A DNA stretch of 64,000 nucleotides, taken from Struthidea cinerea. Its lineage: Eukaryota; Chordata; Aves; Passeriformes; Corcoracidae. Location: positions 319,468 through 383,467 of the forward strand of contig VZTI01003898.1 in assembly GCA_013397865.1 (NCBI GenBank), read 5' to 3'. A program made the translations under genes and the position numbers. Under the pieces are notes generated by a model. The model had not been told where the DNA came from. It made no database searches and saw nothing but the letters and a program-made list of their open reading frames with translations. Of the stretch, positions 1 to 11,741 are shown piece by piece (the stretch's first letter is position 1; each line of letters opens with the position of its first letter).

Positions 1-1418
1 AACACTGTGTTCTACTGCACATACTGAAATTAATCTGTTTTCTGTGAATCAGATAGGAAACAAAACCAGTGAGTAATTTTATTTTTGCCACTGTCTCCCA
101 AGTCCTAGCAGATCCAATAACACTGTGAGTGATTTACTAAGTGTGCATTTATTTAGGGCAACACTTTATTTTCTTGTGCATACTTTTTGTGTGCATGTTT
201 ATAAGACCACTTTAAGACACTGAACACATATACTGTGAGAAATGATCCCCTCAGGATTGAGAAAGCATAAGCCAGGACCTGAAGTTTTGGAATCTTACTT
301 TGACTAAACGAATTGAGCTGACTGTTTTTCATTATTATTAGCATAAATCCAACGTGCCACATATTGCCATTGTCACTACGATGCAGAACATCTGGGCATT
401 ACTAATTGTAGTTGCTTACAGACGAAAGAAGTATCTGAATTTATTGACTTAGCATACGCATACAGGACCATCAAAACACTTTTCTCAGGATGATCTTCAG
501 ATACATTCAGGAACTATCTGATATTCTCACAACATCTTTAGCTTATATGTAATTAATACAAACTCGCACAAGCCGGAGCAGACTAGCAAATGTTGGAGAG
601 GGTAAAAGATGTCAGCAAACTTCGCCTCAGCACAGTCTCTACTCCGACTTGTGGTACAGGAGCTTAATTCAACCAGAGAAATTTTCAGATTTCTTGTCTC
701 TGTGAGTACTTGAAAAGAGATATTGTGCTTAAGAAGAGAAATTGTACTTGGTTTGTCCATGAAATAAAGTTCAACCTGTGAATTTCTAAGCTTTACAAGA
801 ATTCAAGATCAGGACTTCCACCCATTACTTGGTTTTGCTAATGAGATTTCTGTGGGGGTGGTGAGGTGGAGAAAGGGATGTGATACGGTCACTTCAAGCT
901 GTTTACAAACCAAGGGAATTAAGACTTGATTTCATGCAAGACTTCAAGCAGCATGACCTTGTAATACTATGTTTATCAAGTACGTTTGTTGTTAACTTTT
1001 GACACCTCTTTGGTGAGCGCCATGAATTTTTCTAATCATTCTAAGGAAAAGAAAGCTATCATTTGACTGATTTTTCTTTCTCATGGTTTTAAAAGGATAG
1101 CGGCATTCCTCTGCAAACCTTTCAAGCCATGTCCTGAATTCTCAAAATACCTAATCCCTACTCAGAATATAAACAAGCTGCCTTTAGGTTTCACTCTTTA
1201 TGGTAATGACTTGGACAGAGATTCACAGCCTCCTGCAATTTCAATTCATGGAACTGAGCATTTCATCCTGTTTGCCTTCCTTTATTTAAAGTCTTCTGTT
1301 TGCTTTGAGGCAATACAGACTCAGTTTGTGAATGACTCTTACTAAGAACTAACAGAGACAAAAGAATAATGGGGAAAGATAGGAGAAAACATGCATTCTA
1401 AATGTGCTCAGATGTTTG
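1..1418. other. Unique AT-rich stretch, no feature recognised
   Basis: The sequence is AT-rich and stop-dense in all frames, with only short open frames (under 80 codons). I see no repeat family, RNA gene or convincing exon here. Confidence 0.6.
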
Positions 1419-1551
1419 GAATCATAAAGTCATAGAATAATTTAGGTTGGAAAAGGCCCTTAAGATCAACAAGTCCAAATTCCAGCCTAGCACCAGCAAG
1501 TCCACCACTAAACCATATCCCTAAATGTCACATCTACAAATCTTTTTTACA
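1419..1551 (-). mobile_element. CR1 LINE, 3' end fragment (reverse)
   Basis: Read on the plus strand, this starts with two degenerate copies of the reverse-complemented CR1 tail (AATCATAAAG, then TCATAGAATAA). It continues through the antisense 3' UTR motif TTAGGTTGGAAAAGGCCCTTAAGATC and a stretch like the avian CR1 'tccaccactaaaccatatcccta' segment, whose wording here I compare from memory. The copy is cut off around 1551, so only about 130 bp of the non-coding and extreme 3' part remain. It is a dead, 5'-truncated insertion, which is the usual fate of CR1 copies. The subfamily was not assigned. Confidence 0.8.
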
Positions 1552-1795
1552 TGTTTAGGGGAGAAACTGGCAATAACAATTAGACAGTTTTATAGTTTCC
1601 ATATGATAGAATGATTTAAGCATAAAGAAATATTTGCATTTGCAAATCTTTTGCTGGAGAGGCCATAACATTCTTAAATATTGCCTGTAGTTCCTCTTCA
1701 CTTATCAAAGGCCATTTGAAATTTCATGCAGAAATAAAATTACAGGTGCTAAAGCTCAATTAGAACTTAATGTGGTCAATTCTGTAAAGTATTAT

Positions 1796-2368
1796 AAAAA
1801 TGGTTTTATAAATACATTAATAGCAAAAGCAGGGGCAAGGAAAACCTCAATTCTTTTTTGGACATGGCGGGGGAATATAGTTAAAAAGATGAGGAAAGGG
1901 CTGAGGTACTTAGCACCTTCTTTGCCTCAGTTTTCAAGTATGAGACAGGTTGTCCTGAGGACAACTGACCTCCTGAGTTAGTAGATGGGGACAGGGAGCA
2001 GAATAGCCCCCCTGTAATCCGTGAGGAAGCAGTTAGTGACCTGTTGAGCCACTTGCATGCTCACAAGTCTATGGCACCATATGCAATCCATCCTAGGGTG
2101 ATGAGGGAGCTGGTGGAAGAGCTCACCAAGACACAGCCCATCATTTATCATCAGTCCTGGCTGACTGGGAAGGTCCCAGATGACTGGAAGCTGGCCAGTG
2201 TTATTCCCATACATACAGAGGGCCAGAAGGAGGATCCAAGGAACTACAGGCCTGTCAGCCTGACCCTGGTGTCCGGCAGGGTTATGGATCATCTTGAGTG
2301 TGATCACACAGCACCTACAGGACAGCTGAGGGATCAGACCCAGCCAGCAAGGATTTAGGAGGGGCACC
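1796..2368 (+). mobile_element. CR1 LINE ORF2 fragment (reverse-transcriptase region, forward)
   Basis: This is a broken piece of the CR1 ORF2 polyprotein from the endonuclease/RT linker into the start of the reverse-transcriptase domain. The frame at 2044-2358 reads SWLTGKVPDDWKLASVIPIH followed by KEDPRNYRPVSLT, which matches the conserved 'W..G.VP.DWK.A.V.PI.K.G...D..NYRP(I/V)SL' start of non-LTR reverse transcriptases. Upstream, in another frame and with stops, DNA from about 1800 resembles the CR1 linker (for example a stretch encoding FFASVF-like residues near 1918). The catalytic YxDD region is absent. Frame breaks and a stop at 2356 show it is inactive. It ends abruptly at about 2368, next to a palindrome and an oppositely oriented CR1 piece. 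Confidence 0.88.
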
Positions 2369-2374
2369 GAGACC

Positions 2375-2590
2375 CCCTTGAGACCTTATCACTGATAAGG
2401 TCTGATAAGAGAGGCCTGAGCCTCCTTTTCTTCAGGCTCAGCACCCCCAACTCCCTCAGCTGGTCCTCATAGGGTTTGTGTTCCAGACCCCTCACCAGCC
2501 TTGCTGCCCTTCTCTGGACACACTCCAGCATCTCAACATCCTTCCAAACTGGGGTCCCAGCACTGGACACAGAACTCAAGGTACAAACAC
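2375..2590 (-). mobile_element. CR1 LINE ORF2 C-terminal fragment (reverse)
   Basis: The minus-strand frame within 2355-2639 encodes TPVWKDVEMLECVQRRAARL, then VRGLEHKPYEDQLRELGVLS, then LKKRRLRPLLSDL. This is the hallmark CR1 ORF2 C-terminal block (W..Q...DI..LE.VQRRA..L..GLE...Y..RL..L.L..L..RR.R.DL). The element is truncated on both sides: it lacks the N-terminal endonuclease and RT core and the 3' UTR and tail. Its 3' side lies against the forward CR1 fragment, so two CR1 pieces of opposite orientation abut. That order (5' part forward on the left, 3' part reversed on the right) is not what LINE twin-priming gives, so later rearrangement or two separate insertions are more likely. Confidence 0.85.
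2381..2403. repeat. 23-nt palindrome at the CR1/CR1 junction
   Basis: AGACCTTATCA (2381-2391), a single C, then TGATAAGGTCT (2393-2403). The arms are exact reverse complements, 11 bp each. It sits where the forward and reverse CR1 fragments meet. Confidence 0.9.
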
Positions 2591-2704
2591 AAATGATACA
2601 AGTGTAACATAGAAAGCTGTCAGGAAACTGACCAAGCATAGGGTTTGTACCAGGTTGTCCTGCAGCAAAAATTCAACCTCAACACTTATCCCTTGGAAAG
2701 GGTA

Positions 2705-3109
2705 TGTTGGTGGTATTGCCTAATTCTTCGAACTCTCTAAACACAAAGAGACAGGTTTAGAAAGGAGCCACTGTTTATTCTGCCACAAATCAAGCATGCC
2801 AAGGACTAAAGCAAGGGAATTTATATATTGAAATATACATAAACCCATCTAGTACATAGTTACAACCTACCTATTGCCTAATGGTTTAGCTTGTGCAGCC
2901 TTATGAAATACTTGGCACTGCGCCTGCATGGGCCTCTTTGGGGATCTCTGGTAGTCTCTGGTTGTCATCTGGGGAGGTTTCCCCTACTCAGTTTCAAGTA
3001 AAGTTCAGCTCAGTAAGCACAAAACCCAAGGTTAAGTGTCAAATAAGGTGTGATCTGCAGCTGGATGCCACATCTTCTCTAACAATTGCCAGGCAGGACG
3101 TAAAATACA
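2705..3109 (-). mobile_element. Solo LTR of an endogenous retrovirus (reverse, about 405 bp)
   Basis: On the plus strand the element begins TGTTGGTGG and ends AAATACA, the expected TG...CA ends. A reverse-complemented polyadenylation signal (TTTATT, 2774-2779) lies about 70 bp inside what would be the LTR 3' end. The adjoining segment, read on the minus strand as a stretch ending in 'cctgtctctttgtgtttagag', resembles the R/U5 part of bird LTRs as I remember them. The flanks are AAGGGTA (2698-2704) and AACGGTA (3110-3116), a 6/7 match that could be a decayed target-site duplication. No gag/pol/env sequence is next to it, so it is a solo LTR left after LTR-LTR recombination. The boundaries and class are tentative. 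Confidence 0.6.
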
Positions 3110-3950
3110 AACGGTAAGCATTAAGCACTACCTGCTGAGGTCATCTTTGTAGGGGAAAATTAGTTAATTTTGTTGATTCATAATTCACAGCATACATAAA
3201 AGAGAAAATGCACTTTTTAAAAAAATCACTATTCTGTTCTTTGGTTCTTTTTATTTTATGGCAAAAAAATATTCCAGGTATTTTGCTGGGATTCTAACCA
3301 ATGCCTCACTTTGGCTTTTTTGGGGTGTTTTTTGAATTTTTATCAATAGTTTTGTATTTTTTTTTATCAATAATTGAAAGACAGAGGAAATTATTGCAAC
3401 TCTGGAATTTTCTGCAGGATGGTGGTAAACAATTTTCTCAAGAAATCAGTGAAAACCTTGACTCGGAAGGTTTAATCACACATGTGATGTTGGGTTGCAC
3501 AATAAAGGCTCCTGAAGGCTCTTCAAAGTACTGTTACCAAAGATTCAGGATCTGACTTTTCTCCACTAACAACTGACAGATATTGCTGGTTCTGGGCTAT
3601 TCTAATTGATACTCTGGTTTATACTCACCAATGTATTCATTTTATTTCTAGAGCATAATTTAGTTGACTTTGACATTACCTTGACTGCTGATAAAAATCA
3701 TTATAAAATTATCTGAAGTATTTTTTTCAAGTGGTTAGTTTTTATTAATAGCCCTATTAAAGCTTTGTGGTCTTCTCTTCACTAGTTTGAATACCACTCT
3801 TTCTTCCAAAATCACATGACATCCATTTCTAGGACCATTGTGTTACCATCAAAAGAATATATTTGGCTCGATAAATAGGGATTTACTTTCTGCTATTATA
3901 ATCTCTGTCAATCTCTAGTAAATTTATGGCTCTGTGTAGTTCCTGTTTTC

Positions 3951-3976
3951 TTACTTGCTTACTTACTTACTTACAC
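3951..3976. repeat. (CTTA)n microsatellite
   Basis: A tract of about six TTAC/CTTA units, with one variant unit (TTGC), followed by ACTTTTC. Confidence 0.85.
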
Positions 3977-6900
3977 TTTTCATTATGACAGAAGTGTCAA
4001 GAAGTTATTTTTATAAGAACAAGTATTGGAATTTTTAAAATAGATTAGTTCTATTACTAGAGGAATACCTGTACAACAGCTCATGTTGTGCTCTTTCATT
4101 CCAAAACAAAAATGTCTACATGAGCAGTTACATTACAAGAATAATAGGAGCTGATCTTAAAGAACTAGCTCAGGATGACTGTTATCAAATAAAATAACCA
4201 TCAGAAATGTTAAAATATTCATATACATGTACCAGTACCATTCCTCTCTACTATTAAAACATCACTCCAATAAATCAATCTTCACATAACGTATAACAGA
4301 TGCTAATAAACTGCTGCAGCACTAAATTCAACCAGATTGAATAAACACTATAAACAGCCTAAAACCAGCAAGCAGTCACTCCCTTACAAGTGATGAGACA
4401 CCTACAGCCTGAAACCAGACAAGCACATTCCTGCAATGAATAACAGAATCTTTCCCAGTACTCTCTAAAATTATTTTATTATTAAAAATTGAATAGAGTT
4501 TGACTCAGTAATGACATTCAGCATTTAAAGTTCACAGAGAAGGCATATGTCAGGCTGGTGGAATGGGAAGATTGTTGGCATTAGCATCCTCATATTTTGA
4601 AGGATACACTCAAATTATACTACCCAGAGCTGCTTCTTTGTGGGAGAAGGATTTTGGGAGAAGTCTGACTCGGTATTCAGCCCAGAGCATTCTCAGGACC
4701 TGCAGGCAGAGACTGAGGCAGTGGGCTGTTTGTACATGCTCTCCTCAAGGAGGTGCTCATCCAGCACACTGTAGAAGGTGTTGCGGCCTTTTGTGGAGCT
4801 AGTGTGCTAATTTTTCCTCAATTGTGTTCCGCCTCAGTCTGTGAATCAGAAAAGAGCATAACTTACTGTGCAGAAACAGACAATTTCAGAAACTATTTGC
4901 TTTCTGGTAGAGGACAATTTCTGATCCTTTTCCATCTTCCTAGGACATGTTTGCTGAAGGAAAATGAACTCATGTAGAGATCAGCAAAATCATTACACTG
5001 CTTGAGCAAAGGCTATATGTGCTTTAAACAGTGTTTAGGAGAAGCTAATTTATTACTATAGAAATTCAAAAATTCTTGAGACTCTTGTAAAATAATAAAA
5101 AAGAGCCTGTGATGAATTGCTGTGACAATTCACGACCTCCTTGTGCCATCCAGGTTTCTATTCATTACCTGAAGATTTACATTTGTGCTACAGTTGAAGC
5201 CTGCTAAATGTGCAACCTTGTCACTTGAACAAATTCACCCATTTAGAATGTCTTTGTCTACCACAGAGGACCACTTATAGAGATCTATTACCTGTATGCT
5301 TTGGTATGTTTCAAATATTGCGGTCAACTGATGAACCTGTTTATAGTGGAGATTTTTTTCTTGGTTAATTTATGCAGAAAACAGGAAGGAGTCAGTCTTA
5401 TGCATTTAAAATTTGGTGAAGAAGATTTATAATTGGAGTCAAAACTAGCACCTTGCAAAAAAAAAAAAAGCCCTCTGCAAAGAGAACAGTATTTGAGTTT
5501 CTCTTAAACAGGGGAGCCTTTCCAGAAATCAGGGTCTTCACAGCAGAAGCTACTAGAGAAGATTTTCGTAGTGAGGTCTCAGATAAATTCAAAAGCCTGA
5601 GTCATGTAGACTACCTTGCTTACACAGCAGTGCAGACATTCCTTTCAGACATCTGTGCAGGTGATCTGACATTACTGCCAGAAGAAAAATCATGCTGATC
5701 TTCCCTACATCTCTGAGTCTGAAGTTTCGTATTAGGCAGGAAACACTGCTAGGATACTGGGGAAACATGTCAGTATAAAGAAGATTGTATTCCTTCACAA
5801 ACTCAAAGTAGTCAAAATTGGAAAAACATTAGCTTTACTTCTGACTAACAACCTCATAAAAGCTGACTAATTTAAGTAACTCTAAAACTTCACTGTAATA
5901 TTCTTCTAACTTACTTTCCCATTATTAAAATTAAGGGACTCTATGTGTTCAGTCTTTTGTCAATCTTAGAAATCTATCCAGATATTACATCAGGAATTCT
6001 TCTAGATATTTTACCCTAATGGGTAGGATACTAAATAGGTACAAGTGTTGCTACTGTTCCTGGAACGATGACCCAAGAAAGATCAGACTATTTCCTCTTA
6101 CTGTGTCACAACGGTCTATTTTGGTTTGAACTCAACTTTTCCATAGTTTAGGCCTTTTTTTTTCCCCTTTCCAGACTTTGGTCTGACACTTCCAAGCAAC
6201 TCTTAGTAGTGCTATGAGGAATACAGGAAGGCAGCAGGAAGAGAAAACCTACCATTAAAGGCAGTAAGAGTCAATGAGCCTAAAAAACAGCTGTTCAGGC
6301 ACATTGTATCTTAATAATTAAAGACTAATTTTTCAAGCATACCTTATATGCAGATATCTAACTGAACAGTGAGATAACTGGTCACTTTTGAAAAGAAGAA
6401 TTTGAAAGATGACTGCAGCTGGTAACCTCTTACATGGGGTCTTCAAAAGAGTATGAAGTAAAATTGTATGTGGAAATAAGAAAAAATGGTGAAAATTATG
6501 TATTATGAAGAAACTGAATTAACAAGGAAGGATTAATGACTGATAAAGGACATGTGTGCTAGTCTTCAAAGGTTTTGAAAGCAGACTGTCAGAATTGTAC
6601 TTGTTTGCATTTTATATTCTTGCAGTATAGGGGCTTGTTTCATTGTGATGTCCAAGTAATGAATCTGATATCTGAATAAAAAGTCTGCATGTGAATAAAA
6701 ATGTTTGTATCTTTGATGGGAAAAACTTAATAAATATACATTACAATATCTGTCTTTTGATTTATACTTTTCAAGTGGTGTGATGTCACCATTAATTGTG
6801 ATAGCAAATAAATAAAAATGTTTTGACATAATAAAATTATGTGCACATGAAATAACTGCCTGGTTTTGGTCATCTTATTACTCATCAATCATTATTTTTG

Positions 6901-9900
6901 CCTCTTTTCTAAAGAGGACAAGCTCTGCCTGAGTTTAAACAAATGTCTGGTACCAAAATGCACAGAAAATAACTGTCTTTCAGGTTTCTAAGAAAAAAGA
7001 GTGCTTTACAGGTAACTTTTAAAAGTTACATGATGCTGAAAAGATCTGACATAGTCTTTTAGCATTTACTTTCCTCTTTTTCAAATCACTGAATAATGCA
7101 AACACGAAGGAGATTTTCAGCTAATGCCCTTTTAACCTTAAAAAGCAGATGAAGAAAGCATAGAGATGGCAAAGAGATGCTGCCAGACATCCCAATGTCT
7201 TTGCACAGGACAGGATAAATGAGAGTAACAGGAAGATCTCCAAATACCTGAGTAATTATGCAAAAGTGACCTTAGCATTTAAAATAAATGTAGAGTGGCC
7301 AAGGCATAGCATAGTAAACTCTATATTGGCCAAGATATTTGTACTGCTTTGACATCAAAAATGAAAATCTGTAGCTTTCCCAATTTCTTTACTCCATGCT
7401 CTGAAAAATACTTAGAAAAGGTAAGCTTTCCAGCAGGTAGCAAAATTGCTGTGAAAGATACTCATGGGGTTGTGTGAGTCAGAATATATTTGCACTCCAC
7501 TTGAACACTGTTATCTGTCCTCTCTGCTAAGGGCTGGAATCTTCTAATTTTACCCAAACCCCTTCTGTGCAGAGCACCTAAAAACTTCTCAATATAACCC
7601 ACAGATATCCTAAAAAAATTACTGGAAAATAAAATATCATCTATTGAGGAGGAGTGATTTTAAAATTCCCGTTGAAATTTCACATGGATGAGCCTGTTTC
7701 CTGATGGGGACAAAGTAAATATAGTAGTTTATGGCCAATATTCATCCTAATTTAGGATACTACAGCAAGGTCTAGGTACCCAATTGTTTAGGACATTACC
7801 TCTACAATTCTTCTTCCCTTCTTCCTGTTTCTATCCTAGTGGCAAAAGCACAAAAAATTGTTTACAATTCTTTACATCAGTTCTTTACATCAGCAACATC
7901 AGCCTGGGAAAGAATATTTGGTGGATTTAAAGTACTCAGCATAGGTGTTTTTAATGATACATGAACATAAATAAATAAACATATTATTGCCGTTGCCTGA
8001 GGGAGTTAAACATCACTTAGACTTTGTTGTGGCTCTTTGTGAAGGAGAAAGCCTCAAACAGCAAAGAGAAAAACCAACCCATAAGTAGAAAGGTGTTTTC
8101 ATCATAACATTTCAAGGGGTGAACACTCTTGAAGTCAAAGTAAGCTCAATCGACAACGTACAAACAGAGAATGGAGGTTATATTCATCACACAATTTGCT
8201 GTGAAGGGAGAATGCGTGACTATTTAAAAATCTGGTTTCATTTCTCTGAGGTTTGGAAGGTTTCTATAAGCTTCTGCTGGGAGAGTTCCCACTTTTAACG
8301 TGGTTATACTCACTTAGTTATCTGGAGACCAGGCACAGTTTCTTTTGAGAAAAAAAGATATGATGTGAATCTCTCAACTTTGAAATCATGAGATAGAGGC
8401 TGGAAGAGGGAATCTGGTGCTTCCTAGGATAATGAAGGATATCTTAGCTGCCTAGCATTAGAGTCTGATTCAGAAGATAGCAGTTTAGTTTCTGAAAAGA
8501 AATAATGCTGCTGCTATTAAGCAGTACCTCATTAGTCTGAAAAATAAGCACTAGTACAGCAGCTAACTGTGGAAGAAGACAATGGTGAGAAAGAACAAAA
8601 GCTACAGGAGTAAAATTCCTATATTTTTGATATGAAGATGGACAAGAAGACCTGGAGAAGACTTTGGACCCACACAGTGTGTTTTCTACTGAGTCTTAAG
8701 TATCTCAAATCTGTGAGAAAGGGACACAACAAAATGCAGAAGCTGCAGTCCCTGAAGGACAAGTTGTCACTCTGTGTAGCTGATTTTCTCTTCCCTGCAA
8801 GCTCTCACATTAACTTTGCTGCTTTACAGCTGTCAAGCCTACCACCTTCTGGAATTATTCAAAATAATTTTTACAGGAAACTTAAGGGTTTTTTGCAACA
8901 TCTATTTTATCATGGGTTCCACCATCGGAAAGTGTTGCCCAGCATATGTTTGCATACATATTTTGTGTTGTACTGCTTTATTAGTAGAAATTCAAGTGTT
9001 AAAACCATTTTTATGCCATTTAGAATTACAATACCTAGATATGATATAGTTAAGTAACAGAGACTAGTCTAGATGCTGATCATGGCTGGATTTGCACAGA
9101 TATTTCCAAATGTGACACCTCTAACATCCTTACATCCCACTGTAATTATCATTTTCCTAGATTCTGAAGATCAGGTGCTGCACATAACTTCCCTTTTCAG
9201 CCTCTGAGTGGCTGATCTTGGCTGCTTCAACAGGACTCAGTAGAAATTAGCAGGTTTTGGTAAAAACATTCAGTGATCATTGGTCCAACCACTGAAACGA
9301 CCTTAGTAAACTGTGGTTCTCAGTTAAATAATGGAAGTAACTTTTCAGTCTCTGTTTCTCAGGAACTGGCAGCATGATTCAATCACTGTGTAACAGTTGA
9401 AAACAAGTCATTAAAATGAGTAAAATGAAGTAGCTTATTCTCTGCTAAAATTAAGGGGCGTAACAATAATGCTGCTTAAGTATGTTCCTTTTCAGAGCCT
9501 CCAACAAAGTAAAAATTGTGCTAAAAAGCCAGTGGCAACATCTTAGATCATGGAGATCATTATGTTCAGAGTTAAAAAACAGAGGATTTTGATCTAGAAA
9601 TTACATTCCATCTAAAATATTGGAAACATTTTAACATAGAATAAGAAGAAAATTAGAAAGAAAATAATAATTAAAAAATCTCTTGCAGCAGCAAGAGTTA
9701 AGAGAAAGTAGCGAAAACACAGCAAATAAATTATGACAGTGGAGAATAGTGTTAACAATAGAAGTCTGATAATACTGTACATCTTTAGAGACAGATAAAC
9801 TGATAGCATTGATTTTGTCATATTCTCGGTTGACTGTTTTAGGACTGTCTCATTCACCAGAGAGAGACTTAACAGAATATGATGTTTCTGTTTGTCCTAC

Positions 9901-11720
9901 CCCTTTTTATTTCCTTGGTGTGATGGACTTTGAATATGCAGCTTACAAGTCACCTACAGCAGAGAGTCTCACAATACAAAAAATTAATAGATTGTCTACC
10001 AGGATCCAAATTCAAACAGGATGGAAATAGTGGTTCTAGACACACTTGCTTTCCCTATACTGGAAAGGCAGCTGCTCTTGAGGGGCAGCTGGGTTCTTCA
10101 CTTAACAGAGACTGAAATCTCTATAACTGTGAAGCTGTCACAGAAGACTTAAATATCCAGCTCAGCATGAGATGGAGCCAGGTGGGGTGAATGGACAGAA
10201 ATCTTCAGCCAGAACAGTCTTCAGCCTTTTTTGGATTGTACAGTAGACCACACAGTCAACTCAGTGGTGAATAAACACTATCTTGCCTCCTCAGTCTTTC
10301 CACCCAGGCTCCAAACCTTTTGCCACTGGGGCACAATCAAGGATGTAGCTCATGACATCTTGCTGTCCTTTACAGCATTTTGGAGAGTGAGATCAAAGGA
10401 GACAACCTGATAACTTAGTCTGACCTGTTATAATACATATTTCGTCATAAGATCTTGCATCAGATCTGAAGATTGCAAAGCAAATAATTTACTCTTAAAA
10501 CTCAGCCAGGAATCAAGGTGAGATGAAGATACCCGTGACAGAGATGCAGAGGAATAGACTACCGCAGGGACGTAGCAAAAGGTAAACACTTAGGAAGAAA
10601 AAACATAATTAAACCCAACTGGTGTACACATGGACTAGTGTTTAATCTTGCTGCATTCTCACAGGATACATTTTGCCATATACAGAATTTTCTGTAAGAA
10701 AGGCAACATTCTATACGCCTCCAATATGATGTATAGGCATACATGTTGAATTAAATGTTCCTCCCTTGAGGAATTATGCCTTTTATGTCTAAGAAAAACA
10801 AACTAAAATAATAAATGTGCTATTTTTTATTATAAGTTTGCAAAACTTTTCTGTTGTCTACATTCTCTGTGCTCCAGACTGTTAAACACTAAATGCTCTC
10901 AACTGTGTGTTCAACCCCTAGCCCTCACAGGACCAAAACTGAAACCAGACAGAAACCTGCATTAGGTCTTTTAAAGTAAGCCAGTTTTAAAAGGAGTAGC
11001 TGAAGTGCTGCTCTTGATAACATGATATGGTATTTGGCAAGAACAATAAAAAATCCTCTTATATTCCTGTCCCATAAGAAGTCATTCTGCTCAAATTTAA
11101 AAAAAATAAATTTCTAGTCAGCTGTGAATCTGTAAACTAGCGCTGGAATATACATTCTGAAGATGTTCTCTGGCTTAACTTTCAAAGTGACATGAGGATT
11201 TCAGGGTGTCTTTCATGCTTATTTCAGATAACACATGATGCTTTAATGGCAATACCTAATTAGGAAGCTGTTCTTGGAGGTGGATGCTTGCTTTGAGACC
11301 TGACTGTTACCAGGTCTTCTAGCTGTCATCAGCAAATAACAGTTCTGAGAACAAATATCCACCTTCTACAGGATGGTATAACAAGAAATAAGTAAATTGC
11401 ACTGATCTGACTTTAGTCCAAATTCTATTCTATCCCTTTCACTAACCTGTATATCATCTCCTCACACACACAGATAATGTTATAAGAATACATATTTAGT
11501 TTAAAACCATCAGTTTTAACTGTCATAATAATACCATCAGTACTGCACAACTGAAACTGGTTAAACAACAACCTCCTACTACCACAGTTATTCATGATGG
11601 GAACTTCCAGGAAATGGTGAACCACCTTCCCTGTTTATGCCAGCAGAAGGGCTCTGACGCATTTTTGGCAGCCAGGATTCTCTCCATGTGAGCAGCCACA
11701 GCAGGGGGAATCAGAATAAA

Positions 11721-11741
11721 GAAGGCTTCAGTGAAGCCTTC
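11721..11741. repeat. 21-nt perfect palindrome
   Basis: GAAGGCTTCA, a single G, then TGAAGCCTTC. The arms are exact 10-bp reverse complements. No function is evident. Confidence 0.85.

Noticed and set aside
2044..2358. 104-codon frame as a possible host gene
   Set aside because: The translation is the start of CR1 reverse transcriptase, so it is a retroelement relic.
8632..9057. 141-codon plus-strand frame
   Set aside because: There is no recognisable motif, no splice or promoter context, and an overlapping 77-codon frame. It is compatible with chance in 64 kb.
10385..10470. Possible very old reverse CR1 3' end (AGTCTGACCTG phrase)
   Set aside because: Only one short phrase resembles the family, with no tail or flanking similarity.
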